Assembly (NCBI RefSeq): GCF_017310505.1
Contig: NZ_CP065957.1
Coordinates: 1,240,001-1,304,000, forward strand
Source: Methylacidiphilum caldifontis
GTDB taxonomy: Bacteria; Verrucomicrobiota; Verrucomicrobiia; Methylacidiphilales; Methylacidiphilaceae
Direction: 5' to 3'
Length of the DNA stretch: 64,000 nt
In this document: positions 45,585-55,900 of the stretch, piece after piece
Layout of the letters: every line of letters starts with the position of its first letter
Position numbering within the stretch: the stretch's first letter is position 1
Translations under genes and position numbers: made by a program
The notes under the pieces: generated by a model
The model's input: only the letters and a program-made list of their open reading frames with translations
Told to the model about the DNA's origin: nothing
Database searches by the model: none

Positions 45585-46496
45585 TCAATCCTTAGGAAGC
45601 TTATTCTTAGAGAAAATTTGCATAGTCTTTAACACACCCAGTACTTTGTTTATTTCATGGGTTCGCAGCAGATCCGTCTTCCCTAACAGGGCAAGGACAG
45701 CAAAGAAAGGCTCAGCTGTCCTGACTTCATCTTGGAAACATTCGAAGGCATGAGGCAAAGCATGGCATATGGGCCAGCCAAGCTTTCTAAGCCGAAAAGT
45801 GTGAAGAAAGATCTCCATTTGTCTTTGGATCCGGGTCGGGCCATCAAGAAGATTAGGATAATAAAACCCAAGACCAGGATCCAGCCAGATTTTGGTTACA
45901 CCACAGGATAAAGCCTCTTCAAGCCGCTTTTCAAAATAAGGGAAAAGAAGAGTGAGCGGATCCTCAGGTAAAGGGATCGGCTCGACCTCTCTAACATTTT
46001 TACCGCTTACGAAGTTGATGATTACAGCTCCATCATGATCAGCAACAACCCTAAAAAAATCTTTTCCCTGATTACCTTTAGTGAGGTTTAAGATCGATGC
46101 CCCATTCTTAAAACAGGCTTTGGCTACTTCCAGGTGATAGGTTTCAACCGAAATAATCTTTGCTGACCGACTTAACTCCTTAACAATGGGGATAACAAGT
46201 TTTAGCTGTTCTTGTTCATCAACCCGAGAAGCATAAGACAAGGAAGACTCAGCCCCAATATCGACAAGATCAGCTCCGGAAGCATATAAAATTTTGGCCT
46301 TCCGAATCGCCGCCTCCACATCCAATGCAACGCTTTCCCTGTACCATGATTCAGCTGAGAGATTAACAACCCCCATTAGATCAGGCCTATTTGACGAAGG
46401 GAACTGTCTTCCGCGAAGTTCAAACTTGCAAACCTCTTTGGAATAATCATCGATATACCTCAAATACAGATCCGAAAGATAAGAGAGTGAGAGCAT
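45585..46496 (-). CDS. Divergent dihydropteroate-synthase-like pterin-binding-fold protein
   Basis: The TIM-barrel landmarks of DHPS are recognisable: LMGVVNLSAESW for the N-V-T-P-D-S-F strand, GADLVDIGAESS for the second signature, and LDPGLGF for D-P-G-I-G-F. Key residues differ, however. The Lys normally after G-F-G is replaced (GFYYPN), and the S-R-K motif near the C-terminus is replaced by CHALPHAFECF. Either this is a divergent FolP or a relative with another function. I start at the ATG at 46496; the TTG at 46517 adds only a spurious hydrophobic stretch. It follows hisB by 32 bp on the same strand. Confidence 0.72.
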   Translation of the reverse strand: MLSLSYLSDLYLRYIDDYSKEVCKFELRGRQFPSSNRPDLMGVVNLSAESWYRESVALDVEAAIRKAKILYASGADLVDIGAESSLSYASRVDEQEQLKLVIPIVKELSRSAKIISVETYHLEVAKACFKNGASILNLTKGNQGKDFFRVVADHDGAVIINFVSGKNVREVEPIPLPEDPLTLLFPYFEKRLEEALSCGVTKIWLDPGLGFYYPNLLDGPTRIQRQMEIFLHTFRLRKLGWPICHALPHAFECFQDEVRTAEPFFAVLALLGKTDLLRTHEINKVLGVLKTMQIFSKNKLPKD

Positions 46497-46528
46497 AACA
46501 ATTAAAAAAAAGACCAATAAACAGTTTA

Positions 46529-47149
46529 TTAGCCTATGATTCCTTTTGTGCTCGGTACGGAACCCAGAGTTGTCGAATCACAGCCAATCGCCATTTTCAA
46601 TGTTCTTGCCAAAGCTTTGAAACTCCCTTCAATTAAATGATGAACCTCTTTACTCTCCAAAACATGCATATGGAGGCAAAGTTTTCCATGGGTCACAAAA
46701 GCCCTTAAAAATTCTTCTAGAAGTTGTGCTGGGAAATCCCCTGCACGAAGTAAAACAAGGGGCATGCTTTCGGGGACTCGAAAACAAAGGAAAGGTCTTC
46801 CAATGATGTCTACAGCTGAATAAACAAGCGTTTCATCCATAGGTAACATACAAAAGCCATAGCGTTTTATTCCTTTTTTGTCACCTAGGGATTTATTAAA
46901 CGCCTCCCCTAGGACTATTCCACAATCCTCTACCGTGTGATGAAAATCCACGTGCAGGTCCCCCTCACACCGAAGAGTCAAGTCAAAGGAACCATGGAAT
47001 GAAAAAAGCTCAAGCATATGATCTAAAAAACCAATGCCTGTTTTGATGTCGCTCTTCCCTGTTCCATCGAGGGTAATCTCAAGGGAAATGGCTGTTTCTT
47101 TCGTTTTCCTTTGTATTGAAGATGTCCTTAAGGTATTGATTTGTCCCAT
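46529..47149 (-). CDS. hisB: Imidazoleglycerol-phosphate dehydratase
   Basis: HisB performs the sixth step of histidine synthesis. The two metal-binding signatures are DFHHTVEDCGIVLG and EVHHLIEGSFKALARTL, with GIGFLDHMLELFSFHG before them. The 206-residue length is that of the monofunctional enzyme. No other his gene is adjacent in the window. Confidence 0.94.
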   Translation of the reverse strand: MGQINTLRTSSIQRKTKETAISLEITLDGTGKSDIKTGIGFLDHMLELFSFHGSFDLTLRCEGDLHVDFHHTVEDCGIVLGEAFNKSLGDKKGIKRYGFCMLPMDETLVYSAVDIIGRPFLCFRVPESMPLVLLRAGDFPAQLLEEFLRAFVTHGKLCLHMHVLESKEVHHLIEGSFKALARTLKMAIGCDSTTLGSVPSTKGIIG

Positions 47150-47417
47150 ATCTTATTCCTTTTAACTAAGAGCATATCCCTGAGTTCAACAGTTGATTTT
47201 AAGATTGATGGAAACAGGCTATTTAAACCTACAGCTATCCATCAAGGCTTGTCATTTCAGAGCCGCTTCATCGTTTGTTACCATATTCCTAGATAGCAGT
47301 CAATGAAGAGTGGGATATTTTATTGTTTTAAAGATAACCCTATTTGTATTTATAATGAATCTTTAGAGATAAAACTTTTTTATTTCTTCTTTTTTTAATT
47401 GATTTTAATCCTTTGAT

Positions 47418-48140
47418 ATGGAAACAAAAAGGTTCAGCTTTATTTCTTTTTTACTCTTGTTTTTCATGATTTTTTTTCTCCCCATTCTTTTTACCAAAGG
47501 TCTCTATAGTCAAAAGGTTCTTCCCTCCTCCAATGAGTTTCTTTCTCGTTATGACCAGACAAAAAGGAAAAATGAAACGCTTAGTTCTAGAATCTACCTG
47601 ATCACCTTAAACTCCGTGGGCATGGATACGGGAAGCCTGCCTGGAGGGGGCCTGTATTCAAGCTCAGCTGTTGTGAGCAGGATAATAGGTCAAGCTTTGG
47701 AGTCGCCTTTAAAAATCGTCTATTTATCGGATTTCTACCAGTGGCTTAAAACCAATGCCTTGCCTATAAAAAGGCCTTCAGAGCTGATGGCTGGGGATAT
47801 CATCATTTCTCCCTCCTCTCGATATATCCAAGGGCATGTTGGTATTATTGGTGAAAAGATTTCAGAAAAACCGGATTTCAGCATCTATTCAAATTCGCTT
47901 GACAGTTGTTTATTTCTAAAAAACTGGACACTTTCCAGGTGGAGAGAATATTTTGAAAAAGATCTTAAACTTGATGTTTTTTATTTTCGAGTCCGTAAAA
48001 CTTTTTCTCAACAAAATCCAATGGAATATGAAAAAAAGCCTATGTCTTCTATGCCTGGTTTGTCTCCTTTCCTCAGTTTATGGAATAGAGCCCTCCCTTC
48101 TTCTTCCCAATTTAACCCCACGACTGGCCAAGTACCTTGA
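47418..48140 (+). CDS. Exported NlpC/P60- or CHAP-like protein lacking the catalytic cysteine
   Basis: A signal anchor (FLLLFFMIFFLPILF) precedes a domain with the family layout GLYSSSAVVSRIIGQ ... LMAGDIIISPSS ... HVGIIGE, the last holding the usual His. At the position where the papain-like enzymes have Cys, this protein has Ser or Tyr, so peptidase activity is doubtful. The C-terminal 37 residues overlap the next gene's frame by 113 bp, which suggests the stop codon has moved. The call is by pattern; the family is uncertain. Confidence 0.55.
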   Translation: METKRFSFISFLLLFFMIFFLPILFTKGLYSQKVLPSSNEFLSRYDQTKRKNETLSSRIYLITLNSVGMDTGSLPGGGLYSSSAVVSRIIGQALESPLKIVYLSDFYQWLKTNALPIKRPSELMAGDIIISPSSRYIQGHVGIIGEKISEKPDFSIYSNSLDSCLFLKNWTLSRWREYFEKDLKLDVFYFRVRKTFSQQNPMEYEKKPMSSMPGLSPFLSLWNRALPSSSQFNPTTGQVP

Positions 48141-48528
48141 AAGTCTTCCGCAAAATGCTCAGAAAGAAATAACGAGCATATTCAAGGAAAATCTTTCTTA
48201 TGATCTTATTGGGGAGAAAAAAGTCGAGGATGATCCTTCAAAACGCATTGTAGAAATTGACGAAGCGACGGAAGCCAGCCATGGCATCCTGGTTTTTGAA
48301 ATTACATCGAATAGCGGCCGTTTTTTATATCTTAACGACCTTCCCTATAAAATTCCGCTATCAGAGCTTTCTCAATCCGAGAAACTCACTATCGCCCTGA
48401 TTTTTGCTGAACATGAAAAAAAAATATTCATAGATAGAAATTGGGGAAGAATGTGGTTCGATCCGCCTTCAGCCATGACTGATATCCAGAAAGAAGCTTA
48501 CCTGAAGTTGGAGTTGATCCACAACTAA
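48028..48528 (+). CDS. Small exported protein of unknown function
   Basis: The ATG at 48028 begins a clear signal peptide (MKKSLCLLCLVCLLSSVYG). The mature part of about 145 residues is mixed alpha/beta with no motif I recognise; it has GILVFEITSNSGRFLYLND and NWGRMWFDPPSAM. The frame stays open upstream to 47953 but the signal peptide fixes the start. It overlaps the preceding gene by 113 bp and is followed after 49 bp by the rubrerythrin-VIT gene. Confidence 0.6.
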   Translation: MKKSLCLLCLVCLLSSVYGIEPSLLLPNLTPRLAKYLESLPQNAQKEITSIFKENLSYDLIGEKKVEDDPSKRIVEIDEATEASHGILVFEITSNSGRFLYLNDLPYKIPLSELSQSEKLTIALIFAEHEKKIFIDRNWGRMWFDPPSAMTDIQKEAYLKLELIHN

Positions 48529-48577
48529 AAATAGCTGAATATTTCTAAAAAAAAGCTCAAGTTGCCTTTTCTCCCAT

Positions 48578-49735
48578 ATGAAACCCCAATCCAACTCTTT
48601 TGTCCAGATACTCAAGCAAAACTGGCTCAACGAAAAGAAAACGGCCAGAGCTTACCGTGACCTTGCGGAAATAGAAAAAAATCCATATAAAAAAGAAATT
48701 CTGATTAAACTGGCTGAAACAGAAGAAAAACATGCCTTAAGATGGGAAAAAGAATTAAATGCCTTGGGTGAAAGCTGCGTAGAAAAAAGTTCTCGATTCA
48801 AAAGAAGCCTGGAGAAATGGATAAATCAAAATTTAGGTTTCAAGAATGTTATCCAGAGGATGGAGAATGCAGAAGAACAAGATAAACTCAAATACTTGCA
48901 GCAAAAAGAAAAGTTCAAGGATTCAGCGGGAATTGTAAAAATTCTTGACGAGTTCGCCAGAGAAGAAAAAAACCACGCGGCTATCCTTCATAATTTATCC
49001 AGAGAAAAACCCTTTTCAGAAAATATTACTGAAAGAATTTTATCTCGTGAAAAATGGCATGGCCGAGGAGGGAACTGGATTACCGATTCCATCTATGGAA
49101 TCAATGATGGGTTGGGGGCTGTTTTTGGGATAGTTTCGGGTGTAGCAGGAGCCACGGAAAACCAAACGCATTACATTGTTATCTCTGGGCTTGCCGGAAT
49201 GATCGCTTCGGCCCTATCCATGGGTGCAGGAGCTTATCTTGCGGCTAAGAGTCAAAAAGAAGTTTACGAGGCAGAAATATCCAAAGAAAAGAGGGAAATA
49301 GAAGAAAATCCCCAGGAAGAAATTGAAGAAATGGCCCTTTTCTACCAATTGCAGGGATTTAACGAAGAGGAAGCAAAATGGATCGCTGAAAAATTATATC
49401 AAAAACCCGAACACTTTTTGTCTGCAATGGTCAGTTCAGAGCTTGGCCTATCCCAGGCTTCTTTTCCTAGGCCTTGGAATGCTTGTTTATCGGCTTCTCT
49501 TTCTACAGCCCTCGGTGCTTTTATTCCTTTAATTCCCTTTTTTTTCCTCTCTGGAGTTTGGGCTATAACCCTTTCATTTTTCATAAGCTTAATTGCACAT
49601 TTTCTCGTCGGAGCAGCAAAAACCCTAATCACGACACGAAGCTGGTTATACAGCGGCCTGGAAATGACCGTAGTCGGGATTATCGAGGCGGTTGTAACCT
49701 ATTCCCTTGGCCTTCTTTTTCGCCTTCCCGCTTGA
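48578..49735 (+). CDS. Rubrerythrin-VIT1/CCC1 fusion (MbfA-like iron/manganese transporter)
   Basis: Residues 1-145 form a ferritin-like four-helix domain with diiron ligands such as E50 and H52 in ETEEKHALRWEKEL and EFAREEKNHAAIL near residue 126. Residues 165-385 are a VIT1/CCC1 membrane domain with GINDGLGAVFGIVSGVAGA and GAGAYLAAKSQKEVYEAE, and about five membrane segments. Such fusions (MbfA in alpha-proteobacteria) export iron under iron or peroxide stress. The combined length of 385 residues is typical of that fusion. Activity in this host is inferred. Confidence 0.85.
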   Translation: MKPQSNSFVQILKQNWLNEKKTARAYRDLAEIEKNPYKKEILIKLAETEEKHALRWEKELNALGESCVEKSSRFKRSLEKWINQNLGFKNVIQRMENAEEQDKLKYLQQKEKFKDSAGIVKILDEFAREEKNHAAILHNLSREKPFSENITERILSREKWHGRGGNWITDSIYGINDGLGAVFGIVSGVAGATENQTHYIVISGLAGMIASALSMGAGAYLAAKSQKEVYEAEISKEKREIEENPQEEIEEMALFYQLQGFNEEEAKWIAEKLYQKPEHFLSAMVSSELGLSQASFPRPWNACLSASLSTALGAFIPLIPFFFLSGVWAITLSFFISLIAHFLVGAAKTLITTRSWLYSGLEMTVVGIIEAVVTYSLGLLFRLPA

Positions 49736-49868
49736 TTTCAAGCCCCCCTTGCTTAGGTTTCGGTATTCACGATGCATTTTAGCTTATAGACATGCCTATC
49801 TCACCGGATGGTTCATAACCTCCAAACCCATCATTTAAATCGAGGGATTGTTGCTTCCAATCCCACGA

Positions 49869-50723
49869 CTAAATTTCAGGAATGTTTAAAAAAGGTTCTA
49901 TGGTTTTATAAGAAAAAACAGGACCATTTTTGCACAAAAAAAGGGGTCCAAATTGACAATGGCCACAAGAACCAATGGCACAGCGCATATTTCTTTCCAT
50001 GGAAAAATAAATGCTTTCTTTGGCAACCCCACGCTTCAGGAGTGCATAGGCACAAAATCGCATCATAGGCTCCGGTCCACAAACAAAAGCAACAACCGAT
50101 TGGGGATTAAACCTCAAGGAGTCAACAAGACTAATCACATTACCAATCGAGCCATTCCAATTTCTACTCGTGGCCAACTCTACAGATATTTTAAGCACTA
50201 ATTCTTTCTGCTTGGAAAGAGACTCCCAGCTTTCCTTATAAAGAATATCGTGAGGAGACCTAGCCCCATACAAAAGAAAGACTTCGCCATAGTTTGAGCG
50301 ATCCTTGAAAATAAAAGGTAACGTTGACCAAAGAGGTGGAAGGCCAATTCCACCTGCAACAAGAAGGATATCTTTCGAAACCGCCTCTTCTAAGGGCCAA
50401 CCCTTACCAAAAGGACCTCGTATGCCTACTATATCCCCTTGCTTGCAATGCTCAAGGGCTCGAGTCACAGTACCCACGGAACGGATGGTTAATACATAAC
50501 TTTCTTCGGTCTCATCCTTTTCAGCGATCGATAGAGCGACTTCACCCACACCAAAAACATAGACCATCAAGAATTGTCCAGGTTTAAAAGACAGTTCACC
50601 GTTTCCCAAAGGAGAAAGCCATAGACTAACAACCCGCGGATATTCGACCTTCTTCTTTTTAATCTGGAAAGGAATGGGCAGAAGAAACTGAGCAGAAGGG
50701 TTAAAAAGTGAATTTGTTTTCAT
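49869..50723 (-). CDS. Hydrogenase/sulfhydrogenase gamma-type flavoprotein in the PFOR operon
   Basis: This 284-residue ferredoxin-NADP reductase-like protein resembles HydG of group 3b hydrogenase. The FAD-binding strand is followed by IRGPFGKGWPLEEA, then the NAD(P)-binding LLVAGGIGLPPL and FVCGPEPMMRF. A C-terminal [2Fe-2S] cluster is shown by CAIGSCGHCQFGP and a fourth Cys at PLFLC. A close paralogue is at 58205-59050. Its start codon directly follows the stop of the HydB-like gene. In this operon it probably transfers electrons between NAD(P)H and the HydB-like partner. Confidence 0.87.
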   Translation of the reverse strand: MKTNSLFNPSAQFLLPIPFQIKKKKVEYPRVVSLWLSPLGNGELSFKPGQFLMVYVFGVGEVALSIAEKDETEESYVLTIRSVGTVTRALEHCKQGDIVGIRGPFGKGWPLEEAVSKDILLVAGGIGLPPLWSTLPFIFKDRSNYGEVFLLYGARSPHDILYKESWESLSKQKELVLKISVELATSRNWNGSIGNVISLVDSLRFNPQSVVAFVCGPEPMMRFCAYALLKRGVAKESIYFSMERNMRCAIGSCGHCQFGPLFLCKNGPVFSYKTIEPFLNIPEI

Positions 50724-51857
50724 TTAAAGATCAGGTTTTTCCCTCAGTGCAGCCAGCTCTTCAGTAACATCGATTCCCACCGGGCACCAGGTTATGCAAC
50801 GGCCACAACCAACGCATCCTGAAGTACCAAATTGATCGATCCAGCTCCCAAATTTATGACTTAGCCATTGTCTATACCTCGATTTCAATGTTGAGCGCAC
50901 GCTGCCCGTTGGCAAATGGCTAAATTCCATCGTATAACAAAAATCCCATCTTCTCCATCTTTCAGCTTTAAGGCCTTCTACAAAAGAAGAATCTTCTACG
51001 GTCCAGCAAAAACAGGTTGGACAAACCATCGTGCAAGTCGAACAGCCAATACAACGCTCAGCTACATCATCCCAGCGAGGATGTTCCCAGTTATTATAAA
51101 ATAGATCCTTGATAGATTCGGTATTGACCTTTTTTCTCATCTGATTTAGCGCATTCTGTATATGGCTTTGAGCTAGCCTAAGATCTTCTTCGGTTACCTC
51201 CCTTAGCGGCAAAAGAGTTGCTATTTCCTCCCCTCTCTGACTGCCTATCTCGACGAGGAAAAAATGGTTTTCCCTGTCAATGCATTCGGTTAAAGCTAAA
51301 TCAAAGCCTTCTTGGGCCTTAGGCCCAGTGCCCATAGATCGACAAAAACAACATCCAGATGCCTGGCCACACTGAACAACAATAATGAGAGCTTCTTGCC
51401 TCCTCTTTGCATACAACGGATCGTAAGATGAGCCCTTGCAAAAGATCTTATCTTGAACGAACACAGCATGGAGATCACAAGATCTGACACCTAGAAAAGC
51501 GTATTTCTCTTTGGGGGTTTCTTCGGGAATAAAAAAAAGAGCTCCCTGTTTTTTTTCAACGCTAAATAACCTCTGTCTTGGAGGAAAAAGGTATTTTTTT
51601 ATGCTCTGAAAACCAACGTTGTATCCAAAAAGAGCCTCATCTTCACGTCGTTTAAGCTGAAATTTAGCCGGCTCCTGGATATCCATCCATCCTATGGGAA
51701 GATCGGTTTCTTCATGAATTTCCCCAAAACTAATCGCCGTTTCAGTTAAAACCGGCCCTATAAGGGTGTAGCCCTTAGTCCTTATCGCCTCGATAAGTTG
51801 TGAAAAATCAGCTCGTTGTAAAATCTTCTTTTTCTCTAAAAATTGGCTAGCTGTCAT
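50724..51857 (-). CDS. Hydrogenase beta-type (HydB-like) 4Fe-4S protein in the PFOR operon
   Basis: The 377-residue protein has two ferredoxin-type clusters: [17 protein letters not shown] (about residues 260-275) and [17 protein letters not shown] near residue 352. The conserved middle block [10 protein letters not shown] and [22 protein letters not shown] also matches HydB of sulfhydrogenases. A paralogue lies at 56608-57750. Here it accompanies nifJ and no hydrogenase subunit on the same strand, so it may form a stand-alone NAD(P)H:ferredoxin module. Confidence 0.88.
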   Translation of the reverse strand: MTASQFLEKKKILQRADFSQLIEAIRTKGYTLIGPVLTETAISFGEIHEETDLPIGWMDIQEPAKFQLKRREDEALFGYNVGFQSIKKYLFPPRQRLFSVEKKQGALFFIPEETPKEKYAFLGVRSCDLHAVFVQDKIFCKGSSYDPLYAKRRQEALIIVVQCGQASGCCFCRSMGTGPKAQEGFDLALTECIDRENHFFLVEIGSQRGEEIATLLPLREVTEEDLRLAQSHIQNALNQMRKKVNTESIKDLFYNNWEHPRWDDVAERCIGCSTCTMVCPTCFCWTVEDSSFVEGLKAERWRRWDFCYTMEFSHLPTGSVRSTLKSRYRQWLSHKFGSWIDQFGTSGCVGCGRCITWCPVGIDVTEELAALREKPDL

Positions 51858-51875
51858 TGTCTTTTTCTATGGAAC

Positions 51876-52910
51876 TTATCCTCTTTCTTTTTTTTCTAAA
51901 CCAGAAAGAGAAGGGGTTGGATAAACCGAAAGGGCATAAACATACTGAGCTCTTTCATAGCTCGATGGATCAGGACAATTTTTCTGACTTAATAACCCTC
52001 GGATCGAACTGACCGAATAATAGCCTTTCTTTTCCATCCATTCGACCATCCCGTTTCTGATCGTTTTCAAATACTCCACACCATGATAGAGAAGAGCAGA
52101 ACAGAGTTGAACAGTAGTGGCTCCCGAAAGAATGGCTTTCAAGGCATCTGTTGCCGTCAATACTCCTCCTGTTGCAGATAGATCAAGCTTTAACCGGTTA
52201 AAGAGTATGCCTATCCAGGTAATTCTTAAAAGCAATTCATTTTCTGTACTTAAAGTAATCCTCGGTTCAACATTCATATTTTCCAAATCAATATCAGGCT
52301 GAAAAAAACGATTAAACAGAACAAGCCCGTTGACTTCTGTTTGTTCTACAAGACTGGAAAAAGAGAAAAAGTTGGTAAAGAAAGGACTTAATTTGACCGC
52401 AATGGGGATTTTTACAGCCTGCCGACAAGCCTTGATAACTTCCAAGTATTTCTTTTCCAGCTCCTGTGAAGAAAGGCTAGCTATCGTGGGGATGGAATAG
52501 AGATTAAGTTCCAAGCCGTCAGCTCCTGCTTCTTCGATTAGTTTTGCAAACTTTATCCATTGGCCAGGGTTCTGCGCGTTTAAACTGGCAATCACCGGGA
52601 TCCCCACCGATTGCTTTACCCTCATTAAATGATCAAGATAATAATCTGGACCTATCCGTAAAGTTGGGACATCAGGAACATAGCTAAGAGCTTCGGCAAA
52701 AGACTCAGCTCCCACCGTTAACGATTGCTCCAGGCTCGATGTTTCTTTTTCAATATCCTCTTCAAAAAGAGAATAAAGAACAATGGCTCCCGCTCCCATT
52801 TCTTCCAGAACTTTTACAGTATCAAGTGATTTGCTTAAGGGAGAGGCCGAAGGAATAAGTGGAGAAGAAAGTTTCAAGCCTAAATAGGTTGTTTCTAAGC
52901 TGACACTCAT
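51876..52910 (-). CDS. Dihydroorotate-dehydrogenase-like FMN protein
   Basis: The 344-residue protein has the class 1 DHODH barrel landmarks: TTYLGLKLSSPLIPSASP, ELNLYSIPTIAS, IPIAVKLSPFFTN, and LSATGGVLTATDALKAILSGA for the phosphate-binding end. It lacks the catalytic Cys/Ser context of true PyrD as far as I can tell. Such DHODH-like genes often lie directly after nifJ in bacteria, as here (12 bp), so it likely acts with pyruvate oxidation or an electron-transfer step, not in pyrimidine synthesis. Confidence 0.82.
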   Translation of the reverse strand: MSVSLETTYLGLKLSSPLIPSASPLSKSLDTVKVLEEMGAGAIVLYSLFEEDIEKETSSLEQSLTVGAESFAEALSYVPDVPTLRIGPDYYLDHLMRVKQSVGIPVIASLNAQNPGQWIKFAKLIEEAGADGLELNLYSIPTIASLSSQELEKKYLEVIKACRQAVKIPIAVKLSPFFTNFFSFSSLVEQTEVNGLVLFNRFFQPDIDLENMNVEPRITLSTENELLLRITWIGILFNRLKLDLSATGGVLTATDALKAILSGATTVQLCSALLYHGVEYLKTIRNGMVEWMEKKGYYSVSSIRGLLSQKNCPDPSSYERAQYVYALSVYPTPSLSGLEKKERG

Positions 52911-52922
52911 ATATCCTTAATC

Positions 52923-55900
52923 TTAATTCATTTTTTTGTAATATTCGAAACGGTTCCGACAATCAGCAAGAGCCAAGGCAAGCAGGTCCTCAGCACGTTC
53001 GGGATCACTTAAAAAAAGCATTCTAAACCTATTCTCGCTTAGTTCAGTTTTCTCAAAACCTTCTATCAGCCTTGTCCAATCAAGCTTCAGATGTTTGCCG
53101 TCAGCATATCCCTTGGGATTGTAACGAAATATCGGCCATCTGCCCGAAGCTACAACGGATTTCTGGTGATGCATCGCCTTTGCCATGTCAATACCATGAG
53201 CGATGCAATGCGCATAGGCAAGGATAAGACTAGGCCCTTCGAAAGCATCGGCCTCCAAGAAAGCATTGATCGTGTGTTCTTCATCCGCTCCAACTGCCAC
53301 AGATGCCACATAAACATTGCCCAGGGAAATGGCCATGAGGGCTAAATCCATTTTAGGCGTTGTTTTTCCTGAAGCTGCAAATTTGGCTACTGCACCTCGA
53401 GGTGTGGCTTTTGAGGCTTGCCCCCCTGTATTAGAATAAACTTCGGTATCCAAGACCAAAACGTTGACCTTGTAGTTAAGCGCTAAGACATGGATAAGTC
53501 CCCCTAGGCCTATGTCATAAGCCCAGCCATCTCCTCCTATAATCCACACGCTTTTTCTTGAAAGATAACCAGAAAGCTTTAAAAGCTCATAGGCTTCAGG
53601 CTGCTCCAACGTTTTAAGTTTTTCTTGGAGAAGTTTTATCCGTTTTCTTTGGTCGGAATATTCCTTTGGGCTTTTTTCTTCAGCTTCAATTAAATCTTGA
53701 ACAAGACCATTTTCTATAACTCCCTTTTTAGTCAAATCCAATAGCCGTTTCTGAGTCAAGTTTCGGAGTTGATCAACCCCAAGATAAAGTCCAAGGCCAA
53801 ACTCTGCATTGTCTTCAAACAAGGAATTGGCCCAAGCTGGGCCCCTGCCTTCCTTGTCTTTAGCCCATGGAGTTGTTGGCAAATTACCTCCATAAATCGA
53901 GGAACAGCCAGTTGCATTGGCGATAAGCATTCTATCTCCAAAAAGTTGGCTAAGTAACTTCAAGTAAGGAGATTCACCACACCCAGCACAAGCTCCAGGA
54001 TATTCAAAGAGAGGACGCAAGAGGGCAACGTCCCTTAACGATTGGCAATCGATTTTGTCTTTCTCTACATCTGGAAGTGACTCGAAAAACGCAAAATGTT
54101 CCATTCTTGATTCATCAAAAAGGTCCTTGCGCACAGTCATGTTAAGGGCCTTCTTTGCAGGCTGGTATTTATCGAAGGCTGGACAAACATCTACACAGAT
54201 TTGACAACCCGTACAATCAGCCTCCGATACGGCGATTGAATACAATAAACCTTCCCATTCAGGATATCTCGGCTGAGCTTTCAAAAAACCACTTGGTGCT
54301 TTTTCTAAATAGCTGGGTTCATATACCTTTGCCCGAATGACGCTATGAGGGCAAGCAATAACACATTTGCCACACTGAATACAGATCGAAGGCTCCCATA
54401 AAGGGACTTCAATAGAAATGTTGCGTTTTTCCCACTGGGATGTCGCCGTGGGGAAATCTCCATAAGGAGAAAAACAGCTCACGGGCAGCTTATCCCCTTC
54501 TAAAGCGATCATTTTTCCTATTACTTCTTTTACATATCGAGGAGCCTCTTTGGGAATGAGGGAAAACTGAGGAATTGAACTAAAGGGTTTTTGTTCATAG
54601 TCAATTTCAAAAAGGGCGGTTCGGGCTTTTTCTAAAGCTTCATAATTTCGATTGATTACTTCCTCACCCCGGTACCCATAACTACTTCGAATATGCTTTT
54701 TAATAAAGGTCAGTGCATCTTCGATAGCAATGAGTTTGGACAGCTCAAAAAACGAAACCTGCATAATCGTATTTATCCGACTGCCCAAGCCCGATTCCTT
54801 CGCAATTTTATAAGCATCAATAATAAAAAAACGGATCTTTTTATCTTTTATTTTTTTCTGGACCGCTTCAGGAAGCTTACTCCATGTTTGTTCAGCTCCA
54901 AAAGGACTATTGAGAAGTAGAATCCCTTCCTTTTGAATCCCTTTCAACACATCGTATTTAAAAATAAACTCAAATTGATGGCAGCCTACAAAATGGGGTT
55001 TTTCCACCAAGTATGGAGCAGCAATGGGTTGAGTATCGAAACGCAAGTGAGAGATCGTCAATGAACCCGATTTTTTAGAATCATAAACAAAATAGCCTTG
55101 GGCAAAAAGCTTGCCTTCTTCACCCACTATTTTAACCGTATTTTTATTTGCACTTACCGTTCCATCCGAACCTAACCCGTAAAATACCGCTTCATACCTA
55201 TACTGTTTTTCTAGCGAATAGGATTCATCTACAGGTATGCTTCTATCGCTGACGTCATCGACTATCCCTACCGTAAAATCACTCCATCCCTCCTCTTTAG
55301 ACAAATGATCGAACACCGCTTTGGCCATAGCTGGGCTAAATTCTTTGGAAGACAACCCATACCTTCCCCCGATTACACGAGGTATATTTTGAAAAGGAAA
55401 ATCTTTCTTTAATGCATTGTTCAATATAGCCGAAGAAACTTGGAGAAGAAGGGGTTCTCCCGCCGCTGTTGGTTCCTTGCATCGGTCCAGTACAGCGATT
55501 GAGCGAGTAGTTGGAGGAAAAGAACTTAAAAATCGATGTTGATCAAAAGGACCAAATAACCTGACTTTAACCACTCCTGTCTTCCAACCTTTTTTGTTAA
55601 GATCATCCACAACTGAACAAACAGTTTCAGCCGCTGACCCCATGACGACAACAACCAAGGTCGCTTGCGGGTCTCCATGATATTCATAAATCTCATAGTA
55701 TCGGCCAGTCAGTTTCCCAAATCTATCCATGACGGTTTGGACAATTCCAGGACAAGCCGAATAGTAAGGATTAATCCTTTCCCGGGCTTGAAAAAAGGTA
55801 TCGGGATTTTGAGAACTTCCATAGAGTAAGGGTTTTTCAGGATTAAGCGCTCTTTGTCTAAATCTCATGATTGGCTCTAAAGACACTAACTCTTTAAGCA

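Noticed and set aside
46497-46517. N-terminal hydrophobic extension of the DHPS-like protein
   Set aside because: It depends on a TTG start and reads through a T-rich stretch; the ATG at 46496 is more likely.
49808-50068. 86-codon plus-strand frame after the rubrerythrin-VIT gene
   Set aside because: It lies mostly on the opposite strand of the HydG-like gene and lacks any family feature.
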